Source of the DNA: Cylicocyclus nassatus
Taxonomy: Eukaryota; Nematoda; Chromadorea; Rhabditida; Strongylidae
Assembly: GCA_958299035.1 (NCBI GenBank)
Contig: CATQJL010000305.1
Span: forward strand, 69,284,792-69,348,791
Length of the DNA stretch: 64,000 bases
Direction of reading: 5' to 3'
A program made the position numbers and the translations under genes. The notes under the pieces were generated by a model. That model had not been told where the DNA came from. It ran no database searches and saw only the letters and a program-made list of their open reading frames with translations. Each line of letters starts with the position of its first letter. Position 1 is the first letter of the stretch. Shown in pieces: positions 55,208-64,000 of the stretch.

Positions 55208-56332
55208 CAGGGTAAAGCGGGGGGTGCGGCACGCCGCAGAGGGGGGGTCGTATTGAGGAGTCAAAAGGAGAGGGGGTCGTAGTTAGGTGATCTGATTATA
55301 GCGATAACATGATATTCGTATCATATCCATAATTAGCACGTCAATTAACCCCTGTAGACAAAGTGTGAGCGAATTCTGAAGATTCAAGATACTAGGCTAC
55401 CTAAGTGAAATGGTCAAATTCCAACATGGTTAACTTTGTTTTAAAGGTGAATTAGCTATCCGTTTTTGCACTCAAGACAAATCACTACTCCTTCTTTGTC
55501 CACCTCAGGAATCCCGCTTCAGAAGACCTCCAAACTGTGAAATTAGAAGCCAACCAAAATCTCATTTTTCCATTTTTCGCTTTTGATGGCTGTGCTTTCA
55601 CCAAATATTACTCAGAGCTAAGAAGACGAATCAGGCTCAAAACATCCCTATGGAATCTACGAGGTTTAGGCTATCGATTCATATAAATATTGTCCGCTAA
55701 AAATGTTTTTTTGATATAGTTAATGGCCTGCGGCACCCCCCCCCCTCAAAACCTGCGGCTGCCGCAGGGGTGCCGCAGGGGTGCCGCAGGCCATTAACTA
55801 TATCAAAAAAACATTTTTAGCGGACAATATTTATATAAATCGATAGCCTAAACCTCGTAGATTCCATAGGGATGTTTTGAGCCTGATTCGTCTTCTTAGC
55901 TCTGAGTAATATTTGGTGAAAGCACAGCCATCAAAAGCGAAAAACGGGAAAAATGAGATTTTGGTTGGCTTCTAATTCCACAGTTTGGAGGTCTTCTGAA
56001 GCGGGATTCCTGAGGTGGACAAAGAAGGAGTAGTGCTTTGTCTTGAGTGCAAAAACGGATAGCTAATTCACCTTTAAAACAAAGTTAACCATGTTGGAAT
56101 TTGACCATTTCACTTAGGTAGCCTAGTATCTTGAATCTTCAGAATTCGCTCACACTTTGTCTACAGGGGGTATTTGACATGCTAATTATGGATATGTTGT
56201 CCATTATGTTTGACAGAGCCTTCAGGTAATACTATCTTAAGTGTATAGTTTAGGAGGGGGGCTTATTAAGACAGCAATCAGGGGGGGGGGTCGTATCCGA
56301 CGGTCGAGTGCCGCACCCCCCGCTTTACCCTG
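55208..56332. mobile_element. hAT-type palindromic (fold-back) element
   Basis: 1125 bp, almost wholly palindromic around about 55760. The termini are CAGGGTAAAGCGGGG and CCCCGCTTTACCCTG, flanked by perfect 8-bp direct repeats GTCATCAT (55200-55207, 56333-56340). CAGGG ends and an 8-bp duplication with T2 and A7 fit the hAT superfamily. The arms are nearly identical, so it is young or conversion-maintained. The centre has gccgcaggggt repeats and a C-run. No transposase. Confidence 0.85.
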
Positions 56333-56386
56333 GTCATCATCGATTTTCCGATAGTGGTTGCTATCAAAGACGCCCTGCAATACAGT

Positions 56387-56465
56387 AAAAACGTCGCGCT
56401 AGCCGGTGTCGAACCATGGCCGCGCGCATTCAATCTCAGTCCCTTACCTGCTCGACCACACCAGC
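56387..56465 (-). ncRNA. tRNA-like Pol III unit (tRNA pseudogene or SINE head)
   Basis: On the minus strand GCTGGTG is followed by A box TGGTCGAGCAG and B box GTTCGACAC with tRNA-like spacing, a 3' CACCGGC complementary to the 5' end, and a TTTTT terminator. T-arm and anticodon-arm pairing is poor, so it is not a standard tRNA. Confidence 0.4.
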
Positions 56466-56932
56466 TCAAGTTGTTCTCTTTTCAAGAAGGCACTTGATTG
56501 TGATGCCTCGGAAGCGATCCGCATCCAGATCAATGGCTCGCCGGATGCTAGACTGAGGCGTGATGAGATCAACGCCGGTCCGCGTCGAGAAAGATGCCCT
56601 GATGGGGGGTTTACTACGGGCCATAGTCTCTCTAGTGGCACCATCAAAACAGTGGAGGCTGTGAAAACAGAGAATTGCCCGTGTTTAGCTTTAAAATAAC
56701 ATTGAAATGACAATCAGACCACAGGGACCAAGATATTCTGCTGGGACAAGACTTTTGTTGTAGATACTTCTTTAGGCACTGCACAATAGGTTTTCTAAGA
56801 GTTTAGCTTTTGAGCTTTTTTATGAAGCTGAAAAAAAAAACGGCGAAGCTTTAGCCTCTTGAAGACTCTTTCATTATTGGCTTTAGCTAGGAAACTTATG
56901 TAGACTTCCTTATCAGGGTTTAAACTTACCAC

Positions 56933-57393
56933 CAGGGCTCGAAATGGCTTTTAAGCAACCTGGATATCTTTTTTGGCCAAGAAGCAAAGGGGATATCGTT
57001 TTTGAGGCCGAAAAGACGCAAAAATTGCGAAGTTTTCTCTAATCGACGTTTCGTTTTTTACTTTCAAGGTTTAGGCAAGGGACATACCTCACGCGATTTC
57101 AGTCGCCACACGATCTGGCAATTTGCCATATGTCTTCAAATTCAACAGTGGAAGACCTCAAATGCACAGCATGTATAACTTTCGTAGGTTGATAAAATGC
57201 CCCCTCTTTCGTACATTCAGAAACCCCGTAGGATGAGTTATGAACATTTGAGTGTTGCCAAATCGCGTGGCGACTGAAATCGCGTGAGGTATGCCCGAGG
57301 CCTTAGGGTCAAAAGGACTTCCAAAAATTCGCGAAAGTCAAGGGGGACATCGTTTTTTGCATTTTCCAAAAGCCACCTCGTGCCTGAGCCCTG
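56933..57393. mobile_element. Second hAT-type fold-back MITE
   Basis: 461 bp with ends CAGGGCTCG and GAGCCCTG, flanked by 8-bp direct repeats differing at one base (CTTACCAC at 56925-56932, CTCACCAC at 57394-57401). Inner arms include cctcacgcgatttcagtcgc and its complement. It is more diverged, hence older, than the neighbour at 55208. Confidence 0.7.
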
Positions 57394-57491
57394 CTCACCA
57401 CTATGTACCTTAACCAAAATACGTCCATACTGCTCTACCCTATTACCTCACTTGATTGAGCCGCTCAAGTCCAAAACCCCTTTCCTTTCAG

Positions 57492-57818
57492 GTTCACCTG
57501 TTTCGCGTCCATAAATCCGTCGTCGATCAGCATAATTTAAAGAGAGAACAGGCGTTGCTGACTAACATGTGTTCTGACACAGCATTACAACCCCCACGTA
57601 CTTGGAGCCGTCTCGACCACAACAATCGCTTTGAAACACTTTGCAGCGACCGCCTTGCAAATGATCAGTTTATGAGGTATAGAATAAACAAAAGGTATGA
57701 ACTTCAAGATAAAAAAGTCATTCAACACTACATATTCATTACCACTCTGAGTTCAGGGTCAAAACGACAAAAACCGTCTTTATCATTAGAATGGAACGCT
57801 GTGTCAGGACAAATATGA
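57492..57818 (+). CDS. Possible terminal exon, 108 codons, unknown function
   Basis: An open frame directly after the strong acceptor CCCTTTCCTTTCAG, with basic and polar protein-like content (VHKSVVDQHNLKREQALL, MRYRINKRYELQDKKV), ending WNAVSGQI. Upstream exons, if any, would lie beyond the two hAT insertions. Not recognised. Confidence 0.33.
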   Translation, partial: VHLFRVHKSVVDQHNLKREQALLTNMCSDTALQPPRTWSRLDHNNRFETLCSDRLANDQFMRYRINKRYELQDKKVIQHYIFITTLSSGSKRQKPSLSLEWNAVSGQI

Positions 57819-59885
57819 ATTTCATTTGTGGACACTGATAGGCCTTCATTAAGCTAGGCAGCTCATACGATTCAATCGTGACAAAGAAACTCCACTGTAG
57901 ATTTTCGCCCAAACCGTAGTCCAGCCTTCTACCGTACTCGAAAAGCTGATTGGTTCGCTAGAAAGATAACGGTATGGCCTGAAATTTGGACATGAAATTG
58001 CCGGGCACGAGTGGTATGCACTTTGCTTGCAGGGAAATAGAACTTCTTAGGTCTTTCTCCAATTGTTTTCCACCGAAAGTCTTCATGAACTTTATACTTG
58101 AATTTTTGCGGCTCTTCCAGTAAGCAAACTTCCTAGCTCTTTCTGAAAACTGAGAATTGACTTCCGAAGTATCTGGGTCCTAGAACTTGGTTCAAACCTC
58201 AAAATTGTTGCAAAACTTACTTGATCTGAATTTTACAGCCTCGTTCTATGAGCAAATTTTCAGCATTTCCCAAAACATTAAAAACTGATTTCGACAAGGA
58301 TCCACTTCCCAAATCATTCATCTGAGCACTACAGCCTTTCTAATCTCCCATTCAGTAGCATAGGAGATGGCGTAAGAGTGAGTGATAGCTCATATTTGTT
58401 GCGTACATGGAGCAGGATTAGAGGAAATTAACACTCAATCAAATGCTCTTGTTAAGCAGAGCGTGACTTTGGATTAGTGAGGCTATAGTTTTGTTGATTT
58501 TGATTGTTGCTAAATTATTTACGTTCCGATGGTAAACAGTCTCCTATTAAAGATTTGTAAATTTGAGAAATGTATAATGGAAAGTATGGATGTACATAGC
58601 TGTGATGATTGATTTAGAGTCAATAAATTGTATTGCCTCAATGTACGCATCATGCTCCTAAAGTCACAAAAAATGGCAAAATTTGGGGTAAATAATGTGA
58701 AAAACTGAAAAATTAAATTGAATTTGTGAGAATTTTGAAAACTTGTGAGCTTTTGGACTGAAAATGAGAAAAAGACGAATTTTTTTTACACTGAGAAAGT
58801 CGTCCTCTGCCATACACCTACAGTATGACTACAGTATCCTTGATAAACCTCGATGCTCACATAACCTTTACCAAATAATCTATCGGTAGCAACCTGTTTC
58901 TTTCTATTTGCTGAGCCTCGTCCCACATCTCAACCTAGTTGGACACTTGTTCTGAGAGGCGCGCCTGAGATTACCCTGAGTGGTTACGCTTAGGGTATCG
59001 GATATCATAGATAAGCTTCGTAAACATGAGCAGTTGTTTCTTTACCGTAGTCCTTGGGTTATCGTGGTTATTGAGCTATTGCAGTTTGGGGGGGGGGGGA
59101 GAAACACGGTACTTCCAATTTTTGAAACCTTAAATTCACTAATTCTAGAAGACTTCCAATTACCCCCTTTCTTTCTCCAGCATTAATTAGCTAAGTAGCC
59201 CTCCCCCCCCTAAGCGACCTCAAAATGCATACCAGCAAAACAACAGATTCGCGCACTCGACATGGTAATTATGACGATGATTAGCATATGAGTCGAGGAC
59301 CCCAAACGAAGAGGAAGGATAGGAAAAACGAGCACAAGAACGAGGTGTCCTATTGCAGACATAATTAGCACAAACACCTGCAGAAAAGTATTGGTTAGAT
59401 ACTTTAATGTGGTGCTAAATGAGGTTGGAGTAAATATGTACTTTTCTTAGTTTTTATGTCATCGTGGGGTAAGTCTAATAGCAGCGTAATTAAGTCAGAT
59501 CATATTGGAAGATGGCGAACTAGTACATGTTCTTTTTAACTTCAGTCAAGTTTTTTTGTTTAAACCAGAAGTTCGGTGGAAGTTTGGGATTAATGCCACA
59601 CTCAATTTGAGGTAAGGCGCGCAACGGAGTGAAATGGTAATTTTGCAGTTTTTCTTGATTTTTGTATTGCGGTATGTAAGTAAATCTGCATGAATATTTT
59701 TTACGATTACGACGGACATAATCGTGAGAAATGGAGGATAACCGGAATTTTGCGTACATGTATATTTAACGAAACTGTTAGACGGCGACAAAAACGCCAA
59801 GAAGTCTTTCTTAATTTTTATTTATTTGCGCATCTATGGAGCTCCTATGGGGCTCTGACTAGACGGGAAACTAGCTAGTCTTCAG
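57819..59885. other. Intergenic stretch
   Basis: AT-rich with G- and C-runs near 59090 and 59205; no supported gene. Confidence 0.4.
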
Positions 59886-60076
59886 TGACCAGCAGATACG
59901 TTCAAAATGAGTTAGGCAAAATTTCAGAAATTCTAGACGCCGTATGTGCTCAACTGACGAATAACACAAATGGCGAAAAATTTCATGTATTTGAAGCCAA
60001 AACTATGGAAATTAATAATAACGGAACTTATGCTAGAAATTTGATAGTTGCTCCATGTACCCGCGATAAGACTTGA
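59886..60076 (+). CDS. Possible terminal exon, 63 codons
   Basis: Follows the CTAGTCTTCAG acceptor; phase 1 start. Contains NELGKISEILDAVCAQL and GEKFHVFEAKTMEI, and ends CTRDKT. A possible preceding exon near 59690 (FYDYDGHN with a C/GTGAGA donor at 59724) fits in phase. Not recognised. Confidence 0.33.
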
Positions 60077-60972
60077 TTTTCTTCTTGTTACCTGTTCAAG
60101 AGCATTAAACTTTATGATAGGAAACTACTTTTGAATTGGATTAATATCACAAACTGCTTTGATATATTTCAGGGTGCCGCTTGTGCAATTTACACCCTCT
60201 AAAGATGTACGATTCGTCTAGGAGCGAGGGAAAAAGACAATAACTCTCCCATAATCTCAACTACACAAAAATGTCTTGAAAAATTGCTTTGAACGAGTTG
60301 CTGGGGATTTTGTGTAAAGATTTTGTTCCACAAGTCTCAACGGTTGCAAATGTAGCAATTTTTCACGACTAATTTTTTTGTGCATCTTCTTTGTAAGGTG
60401 TTCAGATGATGGCGTACATGCAATAAAAAGTTGAAACAACGAAACTCGCTTCATTTCACCCCCTAAGTTCTTCGTTCCTTGCACCATATTCCGTCATATC
60501 CTATTCGTATGCGGAACGTGCGTGCGATATCACGCTTCAGTGGTTACGGTAGCAATAAGGTGATGATTATCGCGTCGTATCGACACCGGCGCGAATGATC
60601 ACCGTATCATCTTGATGGTCCGTATCAGTCACGAATATCGTAAAAGGTGACTTGGGCACGCGACCATACACATTCTTAAAAGTTTTCGTGGTCCGAAAAT
60701 TAAAAACGCGAGAGGAATGCCAGTTTTCTCGTTTTCCAGCTGAAAAATTGCGTCCTGCGATTTTGTTCGTTTACCGCAGCAGAATTTGTGTAATTTTACG
60801 ACAGCGTCAATTTTTCCCGTTCACTATGAGCTTACTATGTCATCTACGGACCATCGGAAATTTATTGTTTCGCTGCAACCTAATCAATCACTTTAATGAC
60901 TGAAACAGCGGGAGATTCACTCCCCTCTCCCTCCCCCCCCCCGCATAAAATCAATAATCAGTTCATATAATA
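60077..60972. other. Intergenic stretch
   Basis: No gene supported; a C-run lies near 60930. Confidence 0.45.
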
Positions 60973-60978
60973 TTTATT
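60973..60978 (-). terminator. Candidate polyadenylation signal of ephrin 2
   Basis: AATAAA on the minus strand about 205 nt past the stop codon. Confidence 0.4.
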
Positions 60979-61183
60979 AGTTAAAACAATATATACATAC
61001 AACATGCAACTTGATCAACAATAATATCCAATTATACATACATCACAGCCGGTACTTGATGTGTTTGTACCGGTACGCAAAAATGCGTCCGCGCCGCGCA
61101 AGTTTACGTCCGGTTTCTACCCGTGATTCACCCGCCATGAATGGTTACGCTGCTCTTTGCTGCGATGGTGAACCAGCTCCAGA

Positions 61184-62392
61184 TCACAATGTAAAGAGTA
61201 CTGTGAGAAGAATAAGAACCATTGTGGTGGATGGTTGTGTCGGTCCCGACGAGAAAAGGCTTTCAACTGAAAGGTGTTTCATTGGATTTTGCCGCAGGAT
61301 TCATCGGAGTTGAAATTGAAACGTACCATCTCCAATTTCATGGATTTGGAACACCACTTCATCGCCAAGGGAAAGAGCTTCATATTCGTGTCGTCTGCTT
61401 CCTCCATCTAATGGCACACGCTCTCCTCGGGTTACGGTAGGCCACATATTCTCGCCTTGTCCCACCTAGAAATGTTCACGTTATCTGACAATGTATGAAT
61501 AACTGCAGTCATTCAGTTGCATCAACCAATCACAGCCATCCCAATGGGCGTGGCCTACCCACCTTTTCGAAGAATTCACCCCACAGCGGATCGGAAGGCC
61601 ATTGCTGCTGTGGAGGTGGTTCCGTGGTAGTCGTGGTTGTCGTAGTTGGTTTTCGGTGAATTCGATGAATATGACCTATAATTGAAAAATCAATCAATAT
61701 TCAGAAAGTTCGAAAAATGCAAAAACTCACTCGTATCGCCGTCTTTGTCGGTTACATGAATGACCATCTTGAGTTGATGGCTAGCACATAGTCCCCCAAA
61801 GCGATTCTCCAAGCCGCGCTGGGTTCCCGTCGATGTGGCTAGAAAATCAATTAATCAGTGTTTTTAGAGATTGATCTATTGATCTCATATTGAGTGGTGC
61901 ACTAAGAGGATAAGAATAAAAATGACCAATCACGAGAAGGCTAGCTATATGACTGGTCAGTGATCCAACCATTACCACTCTCCCGTCTGCTGTGGTTGGA
62001 TCACTGACCAATAACAGAGCTAGCCTCTTCGTGATTGGCCAGCCAATTATAGAAAGATTCCAAAAACTCACATATGAAGAAATAAGTGTGTCCCGGTCTA
62101 TAGTCGAGCGCTGACGGATTAGGACTGAGTAATCGAAATGACACCTTCACTTTGTCCCTTCGCATCGGTGCAATGCATCGGCCGAGTTCTCTTGCCGATG
62201 GAGACAATGTGCAAGTCTCATAGTCAGATTCAGTGACCTAAAAGGAAAGAAATACTTTATGCATAAATTCTCAGTTATTATGTACTTACTCTGTAAATGA
62301 TGCTTTGTTCAGTAGCTGTTGGATCCACATCGGGTTCGTAGTAAGGGCAGATGATATCTAGCGAGTCACCGATGGCAGCAAATCGTTCAACC
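61184..62392 (-). CDS. Ephrin 2, GPI-anchored ephrin ligand (first coding exon outside window)
   Basis: Exons in transcript order: 62392-62290, 62237-62072, 61838-61731, 61675-61563, 61465-61327, 61266-61184, all in phase. It encodes the ephrin domain from IGDSLDIICPYY through YETC, GRC, YRPGHTYFFI and GGLC, then a Thr/Pro/Gln linker, a conserved segment TRGERVPLDGGSRRHEYE, and a C-terminal hydrophobic tail (MVLILLTVLFTL), fitting GPI anchoring. The exon matching ephrin 1 exon 3 has identical length (166 nt) and 49 of 55 residues match. The exon matching exon 6 is also equal (139 nt). The signal-peptide exon was not found up to 64000; by analogy with ephrin 1 it lies several kb upstream. It is a paralogue of the ephrin at 35265 in opposite orientation. 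Confidence 0.93.
61924..62040. repeat. Inverted repeat (MITE-like) in an ephrin 2 intron
   Basis: The arms accaatcacgagaaggctagc (left) and gctagcctcttcgtgattgg (right), plus inner tcagtgatccaacca and its complement, make a 117-bp hairpin filling most of the intron between the third- and second-listed exons. Confidence 0.75.
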
Positions 62393-62746
62393 CTGAAATG
62401 CATGAAATGTGATTTTGACAGACCACGAGATTAAAAAGAAATTTTTCTTAACATAGAAGAAAGTAGATGTATTCTCGATTTTTTCTTCGCTGAAAAAAAT
62501 GTGAGAGGTCAAACTGGGACCTCTGTAGGTAAATAAAATAAAAGAGAACAAAGAAACACTAAGTTTGAATATGATCAGAGAAGTGGTTAGTAGCTAATAT
62601 ATGCCATAGAAAGACGGCCCTTTTGCAGCAGTAAGCTACTATAACTCTGCGCCCATATAAAGTTTGAGTAAAGGTGAAGTGGATGTTATATTTATTTATT
62701 TATTTTATATGGCAGAACATGTAAATAAACATATGGCAGAACGTCC
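62393..62746. other. Ephrin 2 intron 1, start
   Basis: AT-rich, with a (TTTA)n run near 62690; nothing else seen. Confidence 0.5.
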
Positions 62747-63339
62747 ATGAAGAAGCACTATGGTGCAAGAATTCAGCAGAGTGTAACGCCCCAGGCTTTT
62801 AGAAAAGCAGCGCAAGGTTACGGTAGCATACGGTACATGGGTGCAAAAAGATCCATAGGGGCCAAAATGATGGATATTACTACACATGCAGTAAGGAAAC
62901 AAGCCTTTCAACAAAACACACTATGCTGCGCTCATGAAATGAGGAGTACGGTGCGAGTTTATAACGGTAAGACTACGGTAGTATACGGTACACAGCGGTG
63001 AAAGGGCCCAGTAAAGCAAAGATTTAACGACAATTTGACCAAACAATCTAATTCAGCTTGTCAATGTTCGCAGTTTCGAGCGGGTTGATGAAGGAGCACA
63101 GGGAAGTTGACTATGCAAGAATTTTCGCAAAGAAGAAGATTTATGAATATATTCCCCTAAGCAACAAAAGCAACCTTCTTGCTGCAGAATATGACGATTA
63201 CAAGCGCAACAAGTCTGCCCATTATCTCTACTATTCCCTGCATGCATTCGAAGAATCTCGAATATATCAACCTATGAGGACAAGGCAAGCCAATGTCCTT
63301 TTCTCTCAAAATCACGCTTGTATAGCCCCTGAGGCGTAA
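62747..63339 (+). CDS. Two-exon nested gene of unknown function, 161 aa
   Basis: Exon 1 is 62747-62966 (MKKHYGARIQQSV; donor AACG/GTAAGA, phase 1). Exon 2 is 63074-63339 (acceptor TCAATGTTCGCAG), ending in a TAA stop. The 107-nt intron removes an in-frame stop and joins two long frames. The product is basic, with tyrosine-rich YEYIPLSNKSNLLAAEY and a C-terminal ACIAPEA. It lies in the antisense orientation within what should be intron 1 of ephrin 2. No domain recognised and no signal peptide. Confidence 0.42.
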
Positions 63340-63480
63340 TGCACATAAATATGCCGACTACATTACAATCCTCTTCATCGCCTTTGATCACCGCTTGCGC
63401 GCATCTTGCAATTTACGACTATTGTTCGAATGAGACACGTGCAGCGGTGCGTGTCATACCTTGTCGTAAATCACCCGTGC

Positions 63481-63486
63481 AATAAA
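63481..63486 (+). terminator. Candidate polyadenylation signal of the nested gene
   Basis: AATAAA 142 nt after the stop at 63339. Confidence 0.4.
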
Positions 63487-64000
63487 GAACCAAGAATTTT
63501 GACCCCTGTACTTCTTTGACAAAGTTCAAAATTGCTTTAGATGGTCGCGGGACACTTGGAACAGTTAGCCATGCGCAGTGTTCGATTTTGGCCATTGGTC
63601 GCCTAATTAAACGCTCCTAATTGGTCATCTCGATGAAATTCGATTACGACACACTCTATTCATAAGTGTTTTCGAGCGTTGTGCTTACGCTCTCGGCTCT
63701 CGTAAGATTCTGTCGATGGGCTAATGAGCGCTAGCAACAACACTATGGGCTTTTTCAGCTGGAAGTAAGTTGTAGTACGCTAGTAGGTAATGTTTTAGCA
63801 TTTCGTACAATAGGACAGGTAAGGGAAGAAAAGAGCTAGACCAAGAATCTATAAAAAAATAGAAGAAAAACCATCATGGCTTTGCTAAATAATGGAGATA
63901 CTATTACTTTATTTATTTACCTTCTATGCGCTTCAACACATGCTATACAATCAGAAAAACACGAAAATAAATAAAATTATTGTTATTATAAACATCCATT
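63487..64000. other. Right edge, no feature
   Basis: AT-rich sequence; no exon resembling the ephrin signal-peptide exon on the minus strand. Confidence 0.5.

Noticed and set aside
56387..56465. Functional tRNA-Ser or tRNA-Leu
   Set aside because: Anticodon and T arms do not pair acceptably despite good internal boxes.

Overview
The window looks like nematode nuclear DNA, most likely a clade V (Rhabditina or strongylid-type) worm. The reasons are short 45-80 nt introns with GTAAG donors and T-rich TTTTAG/TTTCAG acceptors, AG acceptors placed a few bases before start codons as in spliced-leader trans-splicing, two GPI-anchored worm-type ephrins, and a worm-type tRNA-Pro. The species cannot be named from sequence alone. 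Gene density is low, and much of the DNA is transposon debris.

Region 1 (1-10999) is a near-homogeneous tandem array of a 160-161 bp unit that runs off the left edge. Each unit carries one complete tRNA-Pro(AGG) gene on the minus strand with A box, B box and a TTTT terminator. I count 68 copies: about 51 identical, 16 with point changes and one with a 2-nt deletion in the anticodon loop. Two separate six-unit (966 bp) blocks are duplicated, which points to unequal exchange.

Region 2 (11000-34500) is mostly repeats. It holds two copies of a TA-flanked MITE, a 3.6 kb fold-back element with a second transposon nested in one arm, a 1 kb terminal-inverted-repeat element (second copy in region 3), degenerate minisatellites and an inverted repeat around a MITE. 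Two minus-strand genes of unknown function are supported by in-phase introns (exons at 20550-21129, and 23430-24117). The rest of this region has no gene I can defend.

Region 3 (34500-48000) holds ephrin 1 (35265-43512, plus strand, seven coding exons, 6.6 kb first intron). It converges on a 105-aa minus-strand gene (43896-46056) with a thioredoxin-like fold pattern, whose large intron contains the 0.95 kb repeat. That gene overlaps the stop codon of a 69-aa minus-strand gene (46053-46333). A divergent plus-strand gene of unknown function follows (46429-47747), with a perfect CRE palindrome between the two starts.

Region 4 (48000-61000) is intergenic, with a 298 bp Helitron-like element, a mariner end, two fold-back elements with hAT-type termini and 8-bp target duplications, and a tRNA-like promoter unit.

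Region 5 (61184-64000) has a second ephrin on the minus strand (first coding exon outside the window) with the same intron phases as ephrin 1. The two ephrins therefore form an inverted, convergent paralogue pair about 17.7 kb apart at their 3' ends. A two-exon plus-strand gene (62747-63339) appears nested in the first intron of ephrin 2.

All exon models were made by eye from splice motifs and reading-frame continuity. Those without recognised homology should be treated as hypotheses.
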